Shown here: piece after piece, positions 1-15,735 of the stretch
Position numbering within the stretch: the stretch's first letter is position 1
How the letters are laid out: each line of letters starts with the position of its first letter
Position numbers and translations under genes: made by a program
The notes under the pieces: model-generated
What the model was told of the DNA's origin: nothing
What the model saw: the letters and a program-made list of their open reading frames with translations, nothing else
Database searches by the model: none
Source of the DNA: Zygnema cylindricum
Lineage: Eukaryota; Streptophyta; Zygnematophyceae; Zygnematales; Zygnemataceae
Direction of reading: 5' to 3'
NCBI GenBank assembly: GCA_037447655.1
Contig: JBBHKE010001476.1
Coordinates: 62,001 to 126,000 of the forward strand
Length of the DNA: 64,000 nucleotides

Positions 1-2
1 GC

Positions 3-4324
<4,322 letters not shown>

Positions 4325-6862
4325 AAACAGAAGTACAGTACCTCAGATTCGTACAACAAAGGTCGACGATTCCGATACATATAGAGTCGATACCGATTGA
4401 AAGTTTTCCTGCAAGCCAATGGCGTCAGCCCTAGGAATGGACTTTTTTGTTGTTTTCCGTCGTGGATCCAACCGGTTCATAGAAACGGGATTTTTTTGGC
4501 TCTTCCCGTGCTGTTCAGTTCAGTTGCAGGGTCAACCAGACTAGTTTAGAAACAGTATTTCTCGATACTTTGTAGTGTTTTAACTGGAATAATTTTTGTA
4601 ACTTCAAAGTTTCAGTTGACATTTTTGGCAAACGCCTTTCGCTGTTCAATTTTGATAAATGTGAAAAAAAAAAATATTTAGTATTCGAACTTTTAGTATT
4701 ATAACTTTTAGCCATTATAACTTTTAGGGTTTCCGACTACGTTCAAAGTTTTGGAGGCGAATAGTGCGATGGATGAAAGATGGCAACTTTTAAAATTAGG
4801 CGGGAAATGTAGTCGCCTTTTAAATTTTAACTTATATTTATTGTTTGTTAGCCTAAAAAAAATGTTTGTAAATTGAAGATAGATGGTTCGTTCCACCAAA
4901 AGTGTTATCCATTTGAAATAATATACTTTAATTGTAATTTTCGAAAACAAACACACACATAGACTCAAATGTTGAAGCAAATTTTATACAAAGGATATTT
5001 GACTCATCATGTGCCCTTCTCCTTTGATTCTTTGAGAAAAAGTTTTTGAGAATTCTTTTTTCTTGATGCTTGCATGCAATGGAAATTCTTCTATTTTTGT
5101 TACACTTATTATTTGTTGCTTTAAATCGATCATTTTTCATACAAAAATGTTTGTGCACGAAAGGCATGAATGGAACAAAGATATAAAAGAGACCATTTAA
5201 CATTCATCTCCAATTTTTACAATGTTCCAGGTTAGGAAAATTTGAGAATTGAGGAATATGCATTTAAGAAATATATAGGAATACACTACAAGACAAACAA
5301 GTTTTAAAGTTGCTGAAAAATATGACGCGACCGGTAAAAGGAGTTCACGGTGTACTCTGAAGTCGTCTGTTTATCATTTTTCAGGCAGTCAAAAACTGGT
5401 GCCATATCAAGCGGATTTTCCGGTTTTTATTACGTGACGTCACAATCAGGGTTTTAAGTCTGTCAAAACCGTTGACTTTCAATTGCGTATCTCGGAACGG
5501 GAAATCCAACGGTTGATCGTAAAAGTTACATGTATTTTACTGCCCGCCAAACAAAAAAAAAAAAAACAAAAAAAAAACAAAAAAAATGCACGCAAAATGT
5601 ACCACTGCGTCAGAATAGAAAATCCACCGGCCAGAAAATTCAAAATTCCTTCTACTGGCCCGAAAATGTTCAACAAAAATCTTTTAGGGCAGTACAGTAA
5701 GCATTTTTTTTAGCAAAAACAATAAAACTAGTAATATGTAAATATGCGAGAAAATGAGGAGAAATACAAATTCTCAATGACAGCAAGAGAAATAGAAAAA
5801 GAAACAAGAAAAGGAAATAAGAAAAGGAAATAAAATCAAAGGAAAAAGAAAAGGTTCTTCGACAGAAGTTTAGAAGTAGTGCAGAGAGACATTTGGAAGT
5901 TCTTTTTTTTGAGTGCTGGAAATTGCTACAAAATGCTAATAAATAATAATAAAAATACTAATACAATCGGAGAAAGGTGAAATTGAAAATGTGAAGAAAA
6001 ACCGGTTAGACCCTTTAAATGAAGGCCAAATATTATTATTATGGAGGCCAACGACAAAACAGTTATTACATTATTAACATATGAGAAGGTTAATATAAAA
6101 TAAGATTGCAGAAGTTAATAAAAAAGATTGAAAGTTTGAACAGAAACAGTCAACATTTTAACTGATTAGCAACAGTGTAAAAACCATTACAAGTTATAGA
6201 TACAAGATACAATAACCATTGAACAGAATTAAAGAAAGAAAAAAATATGGAAAGATTTTCATTGAAAAATTTGTCGTATGAACATTACACTGATGGGAAG
6301 TTCCCAACAGAAAATCCTGGACCTAACTAAAACAGAAAAAAGCCTAAAACTAAAACTTTTGATTCCCCAACTGTATTGTTGTTGTCAAATTTCACGCAAA
6401 CGAAAAAACATAAAAAGAAAAACTAAAAGTAACAACCATAAAAAACCATCTCTGAAAAAGTGATTGAAATGTGCTCTCTTGAGATTTTAACTCGTTGAAG
6501 AGACACATGTTTGTGTACTATTTTCACTACTTCACTATTCACTATTTTCACTAAAACCCCAAAAGTAACCTCTATTCTCTACCATACTTGATTCGATTGA
6601 TGTTTGCGAACTTATTGCGACAGTTAAAGCCAAAAGTTGTTTGCAAACTTATGCATCCCAAAAACCTAAACGCACTAAAAAAACAAAAAACGCACTAAAA
6701 AACAAAAACCGCTGAGATGTGCCGGCTCGTTTCAGAGAAAATTCAGAAGAAAACAAAACCTGGAAAGCTCTGGGAATTCAGATGAATTCAGGCAAACTTT
6801 GAGACAAATTTTGAGACAAACATCGTCCAGTATTGAATCTGGTATTACAAAAAATTAGGGTT
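4325..6862. other. Intergenic, A/T-rich; no gene seen
   Basis: Between the carboxylesterase stop and the cyclin stop. It holds short near-tandem copies of TTATAACTTTTAG at about 4676-4728, A-rich runs near 5550-5590, and no ORF with recognisable domains. The two genes converge here, so the 3' ends and poly(A) sites of both should lie in this stretch, but I could not place them. Confidence 0.6.
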
Positions 6863-9800
6863 TCAACACTGGCTGGAACCATCATCAGCCGGAAGAATCG
6901 CAGGAGGGAGACTTGCAACAGAGTGGAATTTTGAACCCATATATTTTTTGTGAACTGCAGTAAGGGATCCAGAAGAAGCTTTCTCGTGGAGACCGACCAT
7001 TAAACTTACACATAACCTGCAAAAATCATTCACCCAAATGAAAGAAATTTGTCAGTTCCATCACATTGCATCGAATATACACGTCCTAAAACAGAAACCA
7101 GAGAGAAAGACTAAAAGGAAATAAAAAGCACAAAACTGCAAAAAATAACAAAAAAACTCTGCTGTAAAAATGAACAAATTCTCTGCAAAGACAGCTCTAT
7201 TTCTCTGCGAAAACAAAACAATCTCCCTGCAAAAACCAAAACACAAACAATCTCTTTGCAAGAAACACAATTTGTGAAAACTTACTTCAACTCTGTCTCA
7301 GTGAGACCGGAATGGCGTTGTAAAGTGTAAGTCCAGGAAGGAGTCTTTTGAACAGTCAATAAAGCGGTATATACGGCAGCTGCAGCGATATGGGAGGGAC
7401 TGAATCGAAGCATCGAGTATTCGGGTAAACAAAGGTCAACAAAGAACCAGGTCACGATTTGAACCTGTAAATTATAAAAACAACCAGATTGGTAAATTTT
7501 GATTCAGAAAAGATGTTGATGTTTACTACATGCACTGGGTAAGATGTTTACTAACAAAGATATTTGTCGGAAAGTTGACCCTAAAGTCAGAAAGATATCT
7601 GAAGTAAGCAGAACAGAAAGCAAGTATGCAATAATGAATGTTTCTTTTTGCAATTCGAGATATGAAATATTGAGAGATGAGAGAGCAAGATGAGACAAAG
7701 TATGTACCTGAGTATCAGCATGAGCCGCTTTCAAAAATCGAGTAGTGAAAACATAAGGAGTTGGGACAGAGAGATTGAACTTGAGTGTGTTCAACATCAG
7801 CTTTTCCTGAAAAAAAAAGGAAATAAAGAAAGAAACAAAGGAAGAAAGATTACAAAATATATCCAGCGGAAGGAAAAATAGTTGCGTAAAGCATCAAAGA
7901 GGTGAAATTAAGCAACAAACTGCTGAAACTGAAAGATTACGGTTCAAAAGGCAAATGTAAAAAAGGTACAGTCACGAAGATAAAAAGTAAACTAAGCAAA
8001 AAATAGAAAAAGAATTTAAACAGAGTTAATGAACTTACCATATCAAGAATCTGATCCTTGGTGTAGGCATTGTCAGAAATGTACACAAAATCCTTTACCT
8101 GAAATAAGACAAAATCGATAAAGAAAAACGTCAATAATTTGTATTATACATACCTAAAGCCGCTAAAGAGCAAGATTTGAACTAACTGCGATTCTAGGAG
8201 GAAAAAATGATGCGAAGAAGGTAAAATAACAAGATGATAAAGAGTAAAAAAATATAATCATACCTCAGGAGCCCAAATTTCCTCATATTTTGAGGCAAGT
8301 AACATTGCAGTTACCCCCACCAATTGCAAATTTTTTCGGGTAACTGGAGAAACTTCGAGGAATCGGTCGATCAAATTTGTCGTCAGAAAAAGAGTTTCGG
8401 GCATCAACTTGAATTTCAAATGAACCTGATAAGAAAAAAGAAAATGTTTAGCAAGATTGAAGCTCAAGATTTATACTACATTTTAGAATAATTTCAACAG
8501 CTTAAGGACCGGTAAGGCAACAACAAAAAGGAAAATAAACAAAAAAAACTTTTTAAAAAGGATTTTTTGTAATTTTTTACCTCAACTAGCCAATCAAGAA
8601 GAATAGCGCGCATTTTGTCATTGATATCATTCTGCTTTTGCATGTAATCAGGAGAAACAATGCTCTGTTTCTGCAAAAAAAGAACAAGTAAAAACAAGAA
8701 ATATTTAGAATCAAAACTGAAGCTTGAAAATGAAACTTAGTTATGAATCTTGAAAATGACTCTAAACTGCTTTCACCATGTATTTGTAAAAAACACAAAA
8801 AGTCAAACAAAAAATTGTTGTAAGAATTCAAAAAGTAAGTTTGTGAACACACCTAAAAGAAAACATAAACCAGAAGCTAAAAAGTAAACATAAACCAAAA
8901 ACTAAAAGAACAAATAGATGAATTACCTCTGCCTTTCTGTATAAGGCGTACATATCAGCGACATAATCAGCGACAGCCAATAGATCTCCCTTGTCCTGAG
9001 AGTCAATATCCGGAAGCTCCTTTTGAATATTTGAAATTACTTCTTCCACATCAATCATTTCTGCATCGAATCCTCCGGTTGCCTCCTGAAATTTCACATG
9101 TTCCAGCAAAAAAAGTTTCAGTGAAAAGTATTTTGGAGCGGAAAAAAACATACAACAACTGCAGCTACAGCAATCGCTTAAGCTTGCAATTCTTATTTTG
9201 ACTGATTCAAACTTATTTCAATGAAATCTATCTCAGAAAAGTTTTTATACTAGTTTTTTTACCTCGGCACGGGCTGCGAGAGTTGCAGTCATGCTCATTT
9301 CCTTTTCTTTCGCTGCTTGTAAAGCGGCAGTTTTTGCTGCGGCAGTAGCTGCCCGAGTTGCCCGAGTCGCAACAGTTTTTGCCCTGCCCGGAGCCGCATG
9401 ATTGGACGCCGTGCTGCCCAATCCAGAAGCAGCAGGATGATTCTGGGAAGTTTCCCGAGTGCGAAGACCCGCAGGACGGGCATTTTTGGGCGCAGCTTTT
9501 TCTGCAAGAGCCTGTGGTGGGAAAGAAGGAAGAGGAACTAGAGTTTAGTGCTATCGAATAGCAGAAGCGAAGGAGGAAACAGCAAAAAAAGTAGGAATAG
9601 CACATTAGTGCAAGTGAGAAAAAATGTTTTTGTAAGAAACACTTCTCACCTTTTTGCCGTCGTGGGCGTTGCTCAAGTTTGTACCAAATGAGCGCCTGCA
9701 CAAAATACAAAAAACAAAGATAAGCAAAAACCAATACAAAAAACAAAAAAGACAAAAAGAACACAACTCAATACAAAAAAAAGAAACAAAAAAACAAAAA

Positions 9801-10678
9801 ATAAACTTACTCTTGGTTTTCGCCCTTCACACTGCATCCTTTAGACATGGCACCAGCCAAATGTCCGACCTCTGCGATATTTCGGCGATTTTCCTGAGCA
9901 TGGCTCGTGGCACGAGTAACTTTCCAAAAGAAAAAAAAAACAAGTACAGAAAAGAAGTACAGAACAATCAGAACAGGAAAGAGTATAAATTACAGGATAC
10001 AGGATAGAGAACTGCGAACTGGAAATTAGATGAAATATGAGCTTCCGAGACAAACAGAAAAATGTATTGCGTTTAATTTTCAGTTTTTCCAGCTGGATTT
10101 TGAAATTTATTTTGAGCTTAATTCCGATTAAACGTTTGAACATTTATTCTATTTTGTTTACTAAGCTGTCAAATAGCACGCACAGTTAACTCTTTTCTGA
10201 CAGCTGTACTTCGTACAATTTCAGATAAATTAAAAAATGAACAAAACTGTTGATTTCAAGTAAAAACCCAGTTATTTCAACTATAACATATATAATTTCA
10301 ACTAACCTTTGGTTGCCATTTTGTTTTCCATTGGTTTGTTTTCGTCCAAAATTGCAACTGCCTTTGCCTGTTGCTGAAAAAATATAAGCAGACACAAAAA
10401 AACGAAACAAAATTCCGTATCAAAATAGGCATTATCATGCAAAGCTTAATAAAATATATAGGTAGTTAAAAACCAAGCATCACTACTCATTTTTGCATCC
10501 GTCCTAAAGCCTTAAAATTACGCGAAGGCTTTCTTATAAAATTCAAAGGACAGGTGGCAAGTTGTGAGCCAGATTCACGGAATTTTGGCACAAAAGACAA
10601 ACTGACTCGTGTAGAAAATAAAAAAAAGTAAGTCATAGAAATTCTGTCTCAAAAAAAACGTACCCTTGTGTTATACAT
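6863..10678 (-). CDS. CYCB: B-type mitotic cyclin
   Basis: Twelve coding exons on the minus strand, all with GT-AG borders and matching phase: 10664-10678, 10307-10373, 9811-9919, 9650-9695, 9263-9511, 8927-9085, 8581-8670, 8264-8425, 8039-8098, 7708-7806, 7286-7464, 6863-7016 (TGA). The product is 462 residues, normal for the family. Residues 235-245 are [11 protein letters not shown], the cyclin-box signature, followed by [20 protein letters not shown] and [13 protein letters not shown]; the second cyclin fold runs from about 340 to the end. B-type cyclins bind and activate CDK1/CDKB for G2/M. The start chosen is the ATG at 10678 (MYNTR); an in-frame ATG in exon 2 (MENKMATK) is the alternative. 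The N-terminal RRNIAEVGH (39-47) sits where the destruction box is expected but lacks its Leu and Asn. Residues 120-150 are Ala/Lys/Thr-rich. Confidence 0.93.
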
Positions 10679-11155
10679 TTTCAAGCTCCTGAAACCGAAA
10701 TGCAGGTAAGCAGCAGGAAAATGACAGCAGAAATAGACAAAAAGTATCTTTCCTCTGCAAGAGGATATAAAAAAAAAAAAAAACTAGGGTTTTTGTGAGA
10801 ACTTTTGTTTTGTAACAGTCACGTTTATAAAAGTAAGTAAAAAAGTAGCTACAAAACTAATGTAAAAATCTAGTATGAAGGAGAAAATAAGTCTTTCATG
10901 GCAGAAAGATTAAGGTTTTTTCTTGTACGAGAAAAGCAAGTAACAAAATAGTAAAAACAGTAAAGAAAATGAAAAACCGAAAAAACCGGAATTTAAACCC
11001 TACTTAAGTGTAGAACTGTCGTATTTTAAGGAACGGAAAATGAGAGAGCGAGCGAGGGAGAGGGAGAAGGAGAGGCGAGAGAGACAGAGGGAGAAGGAGA
11101 GGGAGAGGGAGAAGGAGAGAGGGAGAAGGAGAGAAGGAGAGAGGGAGAAACAAAC
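10664..11155 (-). other. Proposed 5'-UTR intron of the cyclin gene
   Basis: Read on the minus strand, the first coding exon is preceded by a TTTCAG acceptor (exon from 10688), and a candidate donor CAG|GTTTGTTT lies at 11155. The intron would be 10689-11155, with a pyrimidine-rich leader exon beyond it. The acceptor is convincing; the donor is the best of several. Confidence 0.5.
11026..11150. repeat. GAGGGA/GAGAAGGA purine tract (CT-rich on the cyclin sense strand)
   Basis: About 125 bases of G/A only with short GAGGGAGAAGGA repeats. On the cyclin strand it is a CT-rich tract just downstream of the likely transcription start. It is the cause of the Ser/Pro-only open frames there, which are not genes. 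Confidence 0.85.
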
Positions 11156-11331
11156 CTGTAAGAATGAACGAAGAGCGAACTGAAAACTCCGCGAGAGTGA
11201 GAGAGTACAGACAAGCTTAGAGAATGAGAATGGATCGGAGAAGAGAGAACATTAAGGAGAGGATGAGAGAATGGTGCTTGGAGTCAGAGGAAAGACTTGA
11301 TGATTTGATGCATGTCATGGGTCCATGCATC

Positions 11332-11339
11332 CTTATATA
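11332..11339 (-). promoter_or_regulatory. TATA box of the cyclin gene
   Basis: TATATAAG on the minus strand, about 650 bases upstream of the ATG and just upstream of the CT-rich leader. It puts transcription start near 11300, with the AACGG cluster immediately upstream. Confidence 0.6.
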
Positions 11340-11356
11340 TTCAAATGAGAAAGTCA

Positions 11357-11752
11357 AACGGCAGTATTTCCAACGACAACAAAATGCACAACGTCTACTT
11401 GCGAACGGGCGGAAGAACAGCGCGCGGGAATTCACGATCCAGCCGTTGGTTTTATGATCCACGGCTGATAGTGGTTTTAGAGATTTCTCGCAAGGCGCGG
11501 GGGATTTCAGGATCTGACCGTTCGAGTTAAGATCCACGGCTGGCCGCTTTTTAAGGCGCCGTAAGAGGCGCGAGGAGTACGACATGACAACGGACACAAT
11601 GAAATCTCAATTGCTCAACGGGCTGATAGTCACACGTGTTAGATAGTCCGTTGACAAATGACATTGAGTTGTAGAACGGATATGACGTGAGCTGTCAGTC
11701 ACCTTTGTCCGTACATCGAACGGCACGGAAGTTTTTGTTGGGCATGCAACGG
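11357..11752. promoter_or_regulatory. Cluster of AACGG (MSA-core) motifs upstream of the cyclin gene
   Basis: AACGG cores, on either strand, at 11357, 11404, 11443(-), 11518(-), 11589, 11617, 11648(-), 11675, 11719 and 11748: ten in about 400 bases, where roughly one is expected by chance. The 11518 site reads TCGAACGGTCA and the 11443 site ACCAACGGCTG, matching 10 and 9 of 11 positions of the M-specific activator consensus YCYAACGGYYA. In plants these sites bind MYB3R factors and drive G2/M expression of B-type cyclins. Confidence 0.65.
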
Positions 11753-12125
11753 CTACGAAAATGTTTCACAAAAGAACAGGAAGCGACACGTAGCACAAAA
11801 TATTAAAATGGGCGTTGGACGTAAAGTACAGCACGCCGTGAAATCGTTATTAGCGTAAATAATTGGGATTTTGGTTCTTGTGGCACTGTAAATGGCATTT
11901 CCCGTCGCGACACATGTCGATGTTTACGCGGTCCTATGTGTTAACTTTTACGAAAGCGTAAGAAATGACACGTACGTTTTCGTTGGGTATGCAACGGCTA
12001 CAAAATGGGACATAAAAGGACAAGAAGGTACACGTAGCATAAAATTGACGCTGAACGTAAAGTACAGCAGAGCGTGAATCGTTACTAGCGTTAATAATTG
12101 GGATTTGGTTTTTCTGGACTTATTT
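11735..12125. repeat. Degenerate tandem duplication (~250-bp period)
   Basis: A block starting GTTGGGCATGCAACGGCTAC at 11737 recurs diverged at 11985, including GACACGTAGCACAAAAT, ACGTAAAGTACAGCA and CGTGAAATCGTTATTAGCG motifs. It lies upstream of the cyclin promoter. No gene recognised. Confidence 0.75.
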
Positions 12126-13026
12126 CTGGACTTAAAGATATTTCCGTCGGAACATATTTTAATGTGTTACGCTGTCGTATGTAATAAATTTTATAGGAAA
12201 GCGTAAGAAGAAGCGCGTCGCTTCTCCATGGGGAAGTTTAGCGTTCTGACGGCGTGTTCCATAGACTTGTGACAAGGGAAATTTCCTCTAACAAAATATA
12301 TCGTTGTATATACCAGTTTATTTTTACTTTTTTGGCTTAAACACAATTTTATGTAAGCGGCTCAAACACTTCCACGTCATTATGAGCAGAAATAGAACTG
12401 CTAACACCTAAACATTCCTAAAATATTGCTTACATGCTAATAGCGAACCGTGCTGCACCATGATGTACTTTAGATCTGCCATTGTAACACATAATGATTG
12501 TAATGTACCGTATGGTACAGTATAACTACAGTACAGTATTGTATTAGCTGTGTCAGCCAGTTTTCAGTACATATGACAGCTGGAAAGCTGACAATATCTG
12601 TGCTTCATAAATGATGACTTTTGTGCGGCCCAAGATCGGACGGCGTTGGAAGAGCCGTTCAACCTTTTACTTTTGAACCGTACTGTACTGTCACATAATT
12701 GATTGTATCGTAAATGGTACACGCTGTGCTGTTATTTTGGACGGTCTAGAATTCTGCACCGCACAAATTCAGTGTCACAAATCGGGGTCAAACCGACAAG
12801 GAAAAGGCGAAAAGCTTAACCCCATGCCAAAATCGCAATCCACAAATCGTATCGTAACAAGGGACAGTACAAGCGTACAATATTCAATTAATCTCGTATT
12901 GGAGCTTGTCTCCATTTTAACTTTTTAACCAATACAAGCATCGTGTATCGATAAATACAGAAGGTACAAGGTAGTAAGGTACAACAGGCATTGCAAAAGG
13001 TACAATGTTTGGTGAAAAGGACAGTA

Positions 13027-13508
13027 CACCGCGAATTGTAATTACAGTAGTGAAAAATTTGAGTACAAAATCTAAAAAACAAAATTAGAGTAATGAACGC
13101 TAATTTATGTGATAGAGTTGTTTCAACTATGAAGTTTACTCTAATTTGGCACGCTAATATCCTCTACTGTAAATAAAGTATGTGTACAGAATTTGGCAAA
13201 ACGTACAGTTTATCGTCACTATGAAGTTTGCACTACGCGGTTTGTTAAAACGCAGTTACATCATAACGGCCTGTATTAAATCATTATTTGTACTTTTCTG
13301 CTTAATAAAGTACAATTTTGCACGGTATGAGGTCGTCCGTACTCCATACAATTTAAAACGAGCCTATATTAAAATTAAAAATGCTAATTAAACTTTACCT
13401 TAAATAGAATAATGAAAAAATTAGAATCATCTACTCTATTTCATGTGATAGAGTCAAAATTTCGAGCGAACGAATTAGAGTAATTTACTCTAATTACGAT
13501 TCGCGGTG
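13027..13508. mobile_element. CACCG-type MITE, TTAGAGTAA subfamily
   Basis: Left end CACCGCGAATTGTAATTA and right end TAATTACGATTCGCGGTG, each flanked by TA. The interior repeats TTAGAGTAA and its complement several times. Duplicated at 19023-19504. Non-coding. Confidence 0.88.
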
Positions 13509-13515
13509 TACTGTA

Positions 13516-13732
13516 CACCGTGAATCGCTATTAGGGTTAATGTTTTTTTCGCCACTTAAAACATATTTTCCCCGTACACACTTATCGGATTCTGGATCGG
13601 ACGGTTTCGATTGAAAGATAAGATTCTCACCTTTCGATTGGCGGTTTCCATATAAAAATCGGACGATTGTCTACGGAGAAAAGACGTTTTAAGTGACGAA
13701 AAAATTATTAACACTAATAGCGATACACGGTG
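13516..13732. mobile_element. CACCG-type MITE, short subfamily
   Basis: Ends CACCGTGAATCGCTATTA and TAATAGCGATACACGGTG, flanked by TA, with inner inverted segments CGCCACTTAAAACAT / GTTTTAAGTGACG. It lies five bases from the preceding MITE. Duplicated at 19512-19728; relatives at 1982-2199 and 29403-29617. Confidence 0.9.
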
Positions 13733-14377
13733 TACACGTCCTCTTTCTACTGACACCATGATCATCGAACTGAATGAACAAAATTCTGGGAATTGCTTTG
13801 GACACACCAAAAAAAAAGGACGTATGAAAATGTTCACTTTTAGGGCACCCTCTGAAAGGGGTGTCCAATTGAAACCCGTGAAAAAATCCGCTTCCGTACC
13901 GACGGCTTTGTAACCGTTGCCCCAACGGTTGGGAATTGGGGAGTACGTATTTTTTGATACCCGCCCAGTATCACTATTTTCAGTATGGACGGCCGGTCGA
14001 GAGACGAACAGAATCGACCATTTCCATGGATTTCGTACGCAAATTCTGCGTAAGTACTTTTCTTTACTGGTTTTGGACTTTTGGCCGTCTGCTGTCCTGC
14101 GACCTTCTAACTCAAATAGTCAAAAACCAGCAAGTAGGCGAACAATTCAGTTTGTATTCGAAAAAGTTTCGATTACATTATTCGTACGTCTAGAATACGC
14201 GTTTTGTGTCACGAGTGGTCACACGGTCGCCAGAGTGGATCGATGTGATATTCTTTTGTCTAGAGTTTTTCTGAAAGAGACCATGATTGCCTTCCCATTG
14301 GACAGCAGAAAATCCACAGAAGCTAAAAAGTACGTATTGATGCATTTGGTAGAGATTGAAATATGGAAGGTACAGTA

Positions 14378-14937
14378 CACCGCCAATCGCTATTAGCGTA
14401 GAAGTTTCTTTAGCGTACATGAAAAATTACCGTGGTTTACGCTAATTAAGAATTTGAAAATTTTGATAAAAAACATACATTCTAATTGTTTAATAATTAT
14501 AATTTGGATCTTTGAAAAAAAAAAATGTCGGTCGCAAACATGCTTACACTAATATAGGTATTCGTACAAAATCTTACCAATATTACACAAATCGTACGTT
14601 CACACAGTCGAAACGTGGTTGATGGACGAATATGTGTGAACGTGATATTTGACAACCCGATTAGACCCCCTTTTTAGAGCGCACATTCTCATGCGTCCGT
14701 GGCTACTAAACTCATTAATTATACTTTTTCACTTAAAAAGGTATAATTTTGTACGGTCTGACACTTTCCGTACACCACACTAATTAACTGATGTCGTACT
14801 TCCATTTTGTACGGTACTAAAAAATTAACCCTAAATAGAGTAAAGAAAAAAATAGAATGAACTACGCTAATGGAGAATAAAATAAAAAAAAAGCGGGACG
14901 GAATTAGCATACACAACGCTAATAGCGATTGGCGGTG
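14378..14937. mobile_element. CACCG-type MITE, TTAGCGTA subfamily (560 bp)
   Basis: Ends CACCGCCAATCGCTATTAGC and GCTAATAGCGATTGGCGGTG, flanked by TA. The interior includes GTAGAAGTTTCTTTAGCG at left and GGGACGGAATTAGC at right. Relatives at 20374-20933, 23741-24301, 27809-29319 and a short one at 31725-31938. Confidence 0.92.
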
Positions 14938-14939
14938 TA

Positions 14940-15735
14940 ACGCCTACTTTCCAATGCCCAAATTTCTCAGACAGCATAACTATTTTCCAATACCCAAATT
15001 CCAATTTGCACATCCCGGTTTCCAATATTGAAAGTTTCACCTTCTTATATCTAATTTACCGTCTAAGCATAGATATCCTATGCGCATAAAACGCACGGAG
15101 TAAACTAACGATTCCTACGTACAGTGCGCATAAAACAATTTCAAAATTTCAAAATTCGTACTTTTTTTGGACTTTCAAATTTCCAAATTTTTCAATATTC
15201 AATACCCTAAAAAACTGAAACGTGCAACAAACCAGCGACCCGACTGCCTCGTCGCTGCGACCAAACTTCCTGGTGGCTGGTATACAAGAACTTAGTGGGT
15301 TGAGGGTAGAATAGAGCAGCTGTTATGGCTGCGATGTTCGGCCAAGGCAGCGGCGATGTCAGACTAGCGCAGCATGGCAGCATAGCAATGCAGCAATAGC
15401 AACGCTATGCTATAGCGTAGCGTAGCGTAGCATAGCAACGCAGCATGTCCATGGCAGCATAGCAACGCAGTAGGATGTGATTTGATTTTGTGCATTGCTA
15501 GTCTGAGTGTAGCACCCTTGTGTGTTATTTCATCACCCCTTTTACATGGCTGAACTAGCGACCAAAAAATGTCAACGATAAAAAAAACCATGTCCACAAT
15601 CAAAAATGACAAAGTTCACATTGAAGCAAATAAAAACAAACTTTGTATTAATCGGAGGGATATGGTTTAATTCTCACATTAAAAATATGTCAACTCATTG
15701 TAGGCTGTGAATACATATATCTCCCCTATCTCTCT
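14940..15735. other. Non-coding flank of the hAT gene with TAGCGTAGC repeats
   Basis: About 14940-15240 holds diverged repeats of TTTCCAATACCCAAAT. 15365-15475 is a cluster of short GCATAGCAACGCAG and TAGCGTAGCG repeats, partly palindromic (GCTATGC / GCATAGC), resembling hAT subterminal repeats. I could not define terminal inverted repeats or an 8-bp target duplication for the element. Confidence 0.55.

Larger units (their letters stand above)
12230..14939. repeat. Left copy of a 2.71-kb near-identical direct repeat
   Basis: Matches 18226-20935 at a constant offset of 5996, with only a few single-base differences noticed (for example near 14732, 14900 and 14909). It starts at GGGGAAGTTTAGCG and ends exactly at the right end of a CACCG-type MITE. 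It contains three MITEs and otherwise non-coding sequence rich in GTAC. The open frames inside (up to 159 codons) have no recognisable domain. Confidence 0.93.

Noticed and set aside
9228-9764. 178-codon minus-strand frame over the cyclin gene
   Set aside because: It overlaps cyclin exons 4 and 5 in a different frame and reads through introns; the phased exon chain explains the locus better.
13917-14396. 159-codon plus-strand frame, repeated at 19913-20392
   Set aside because: Perfect conservation comes from the near-identical 2.7-kb duplication, not selection. No domain, and it runs into a MITE end.
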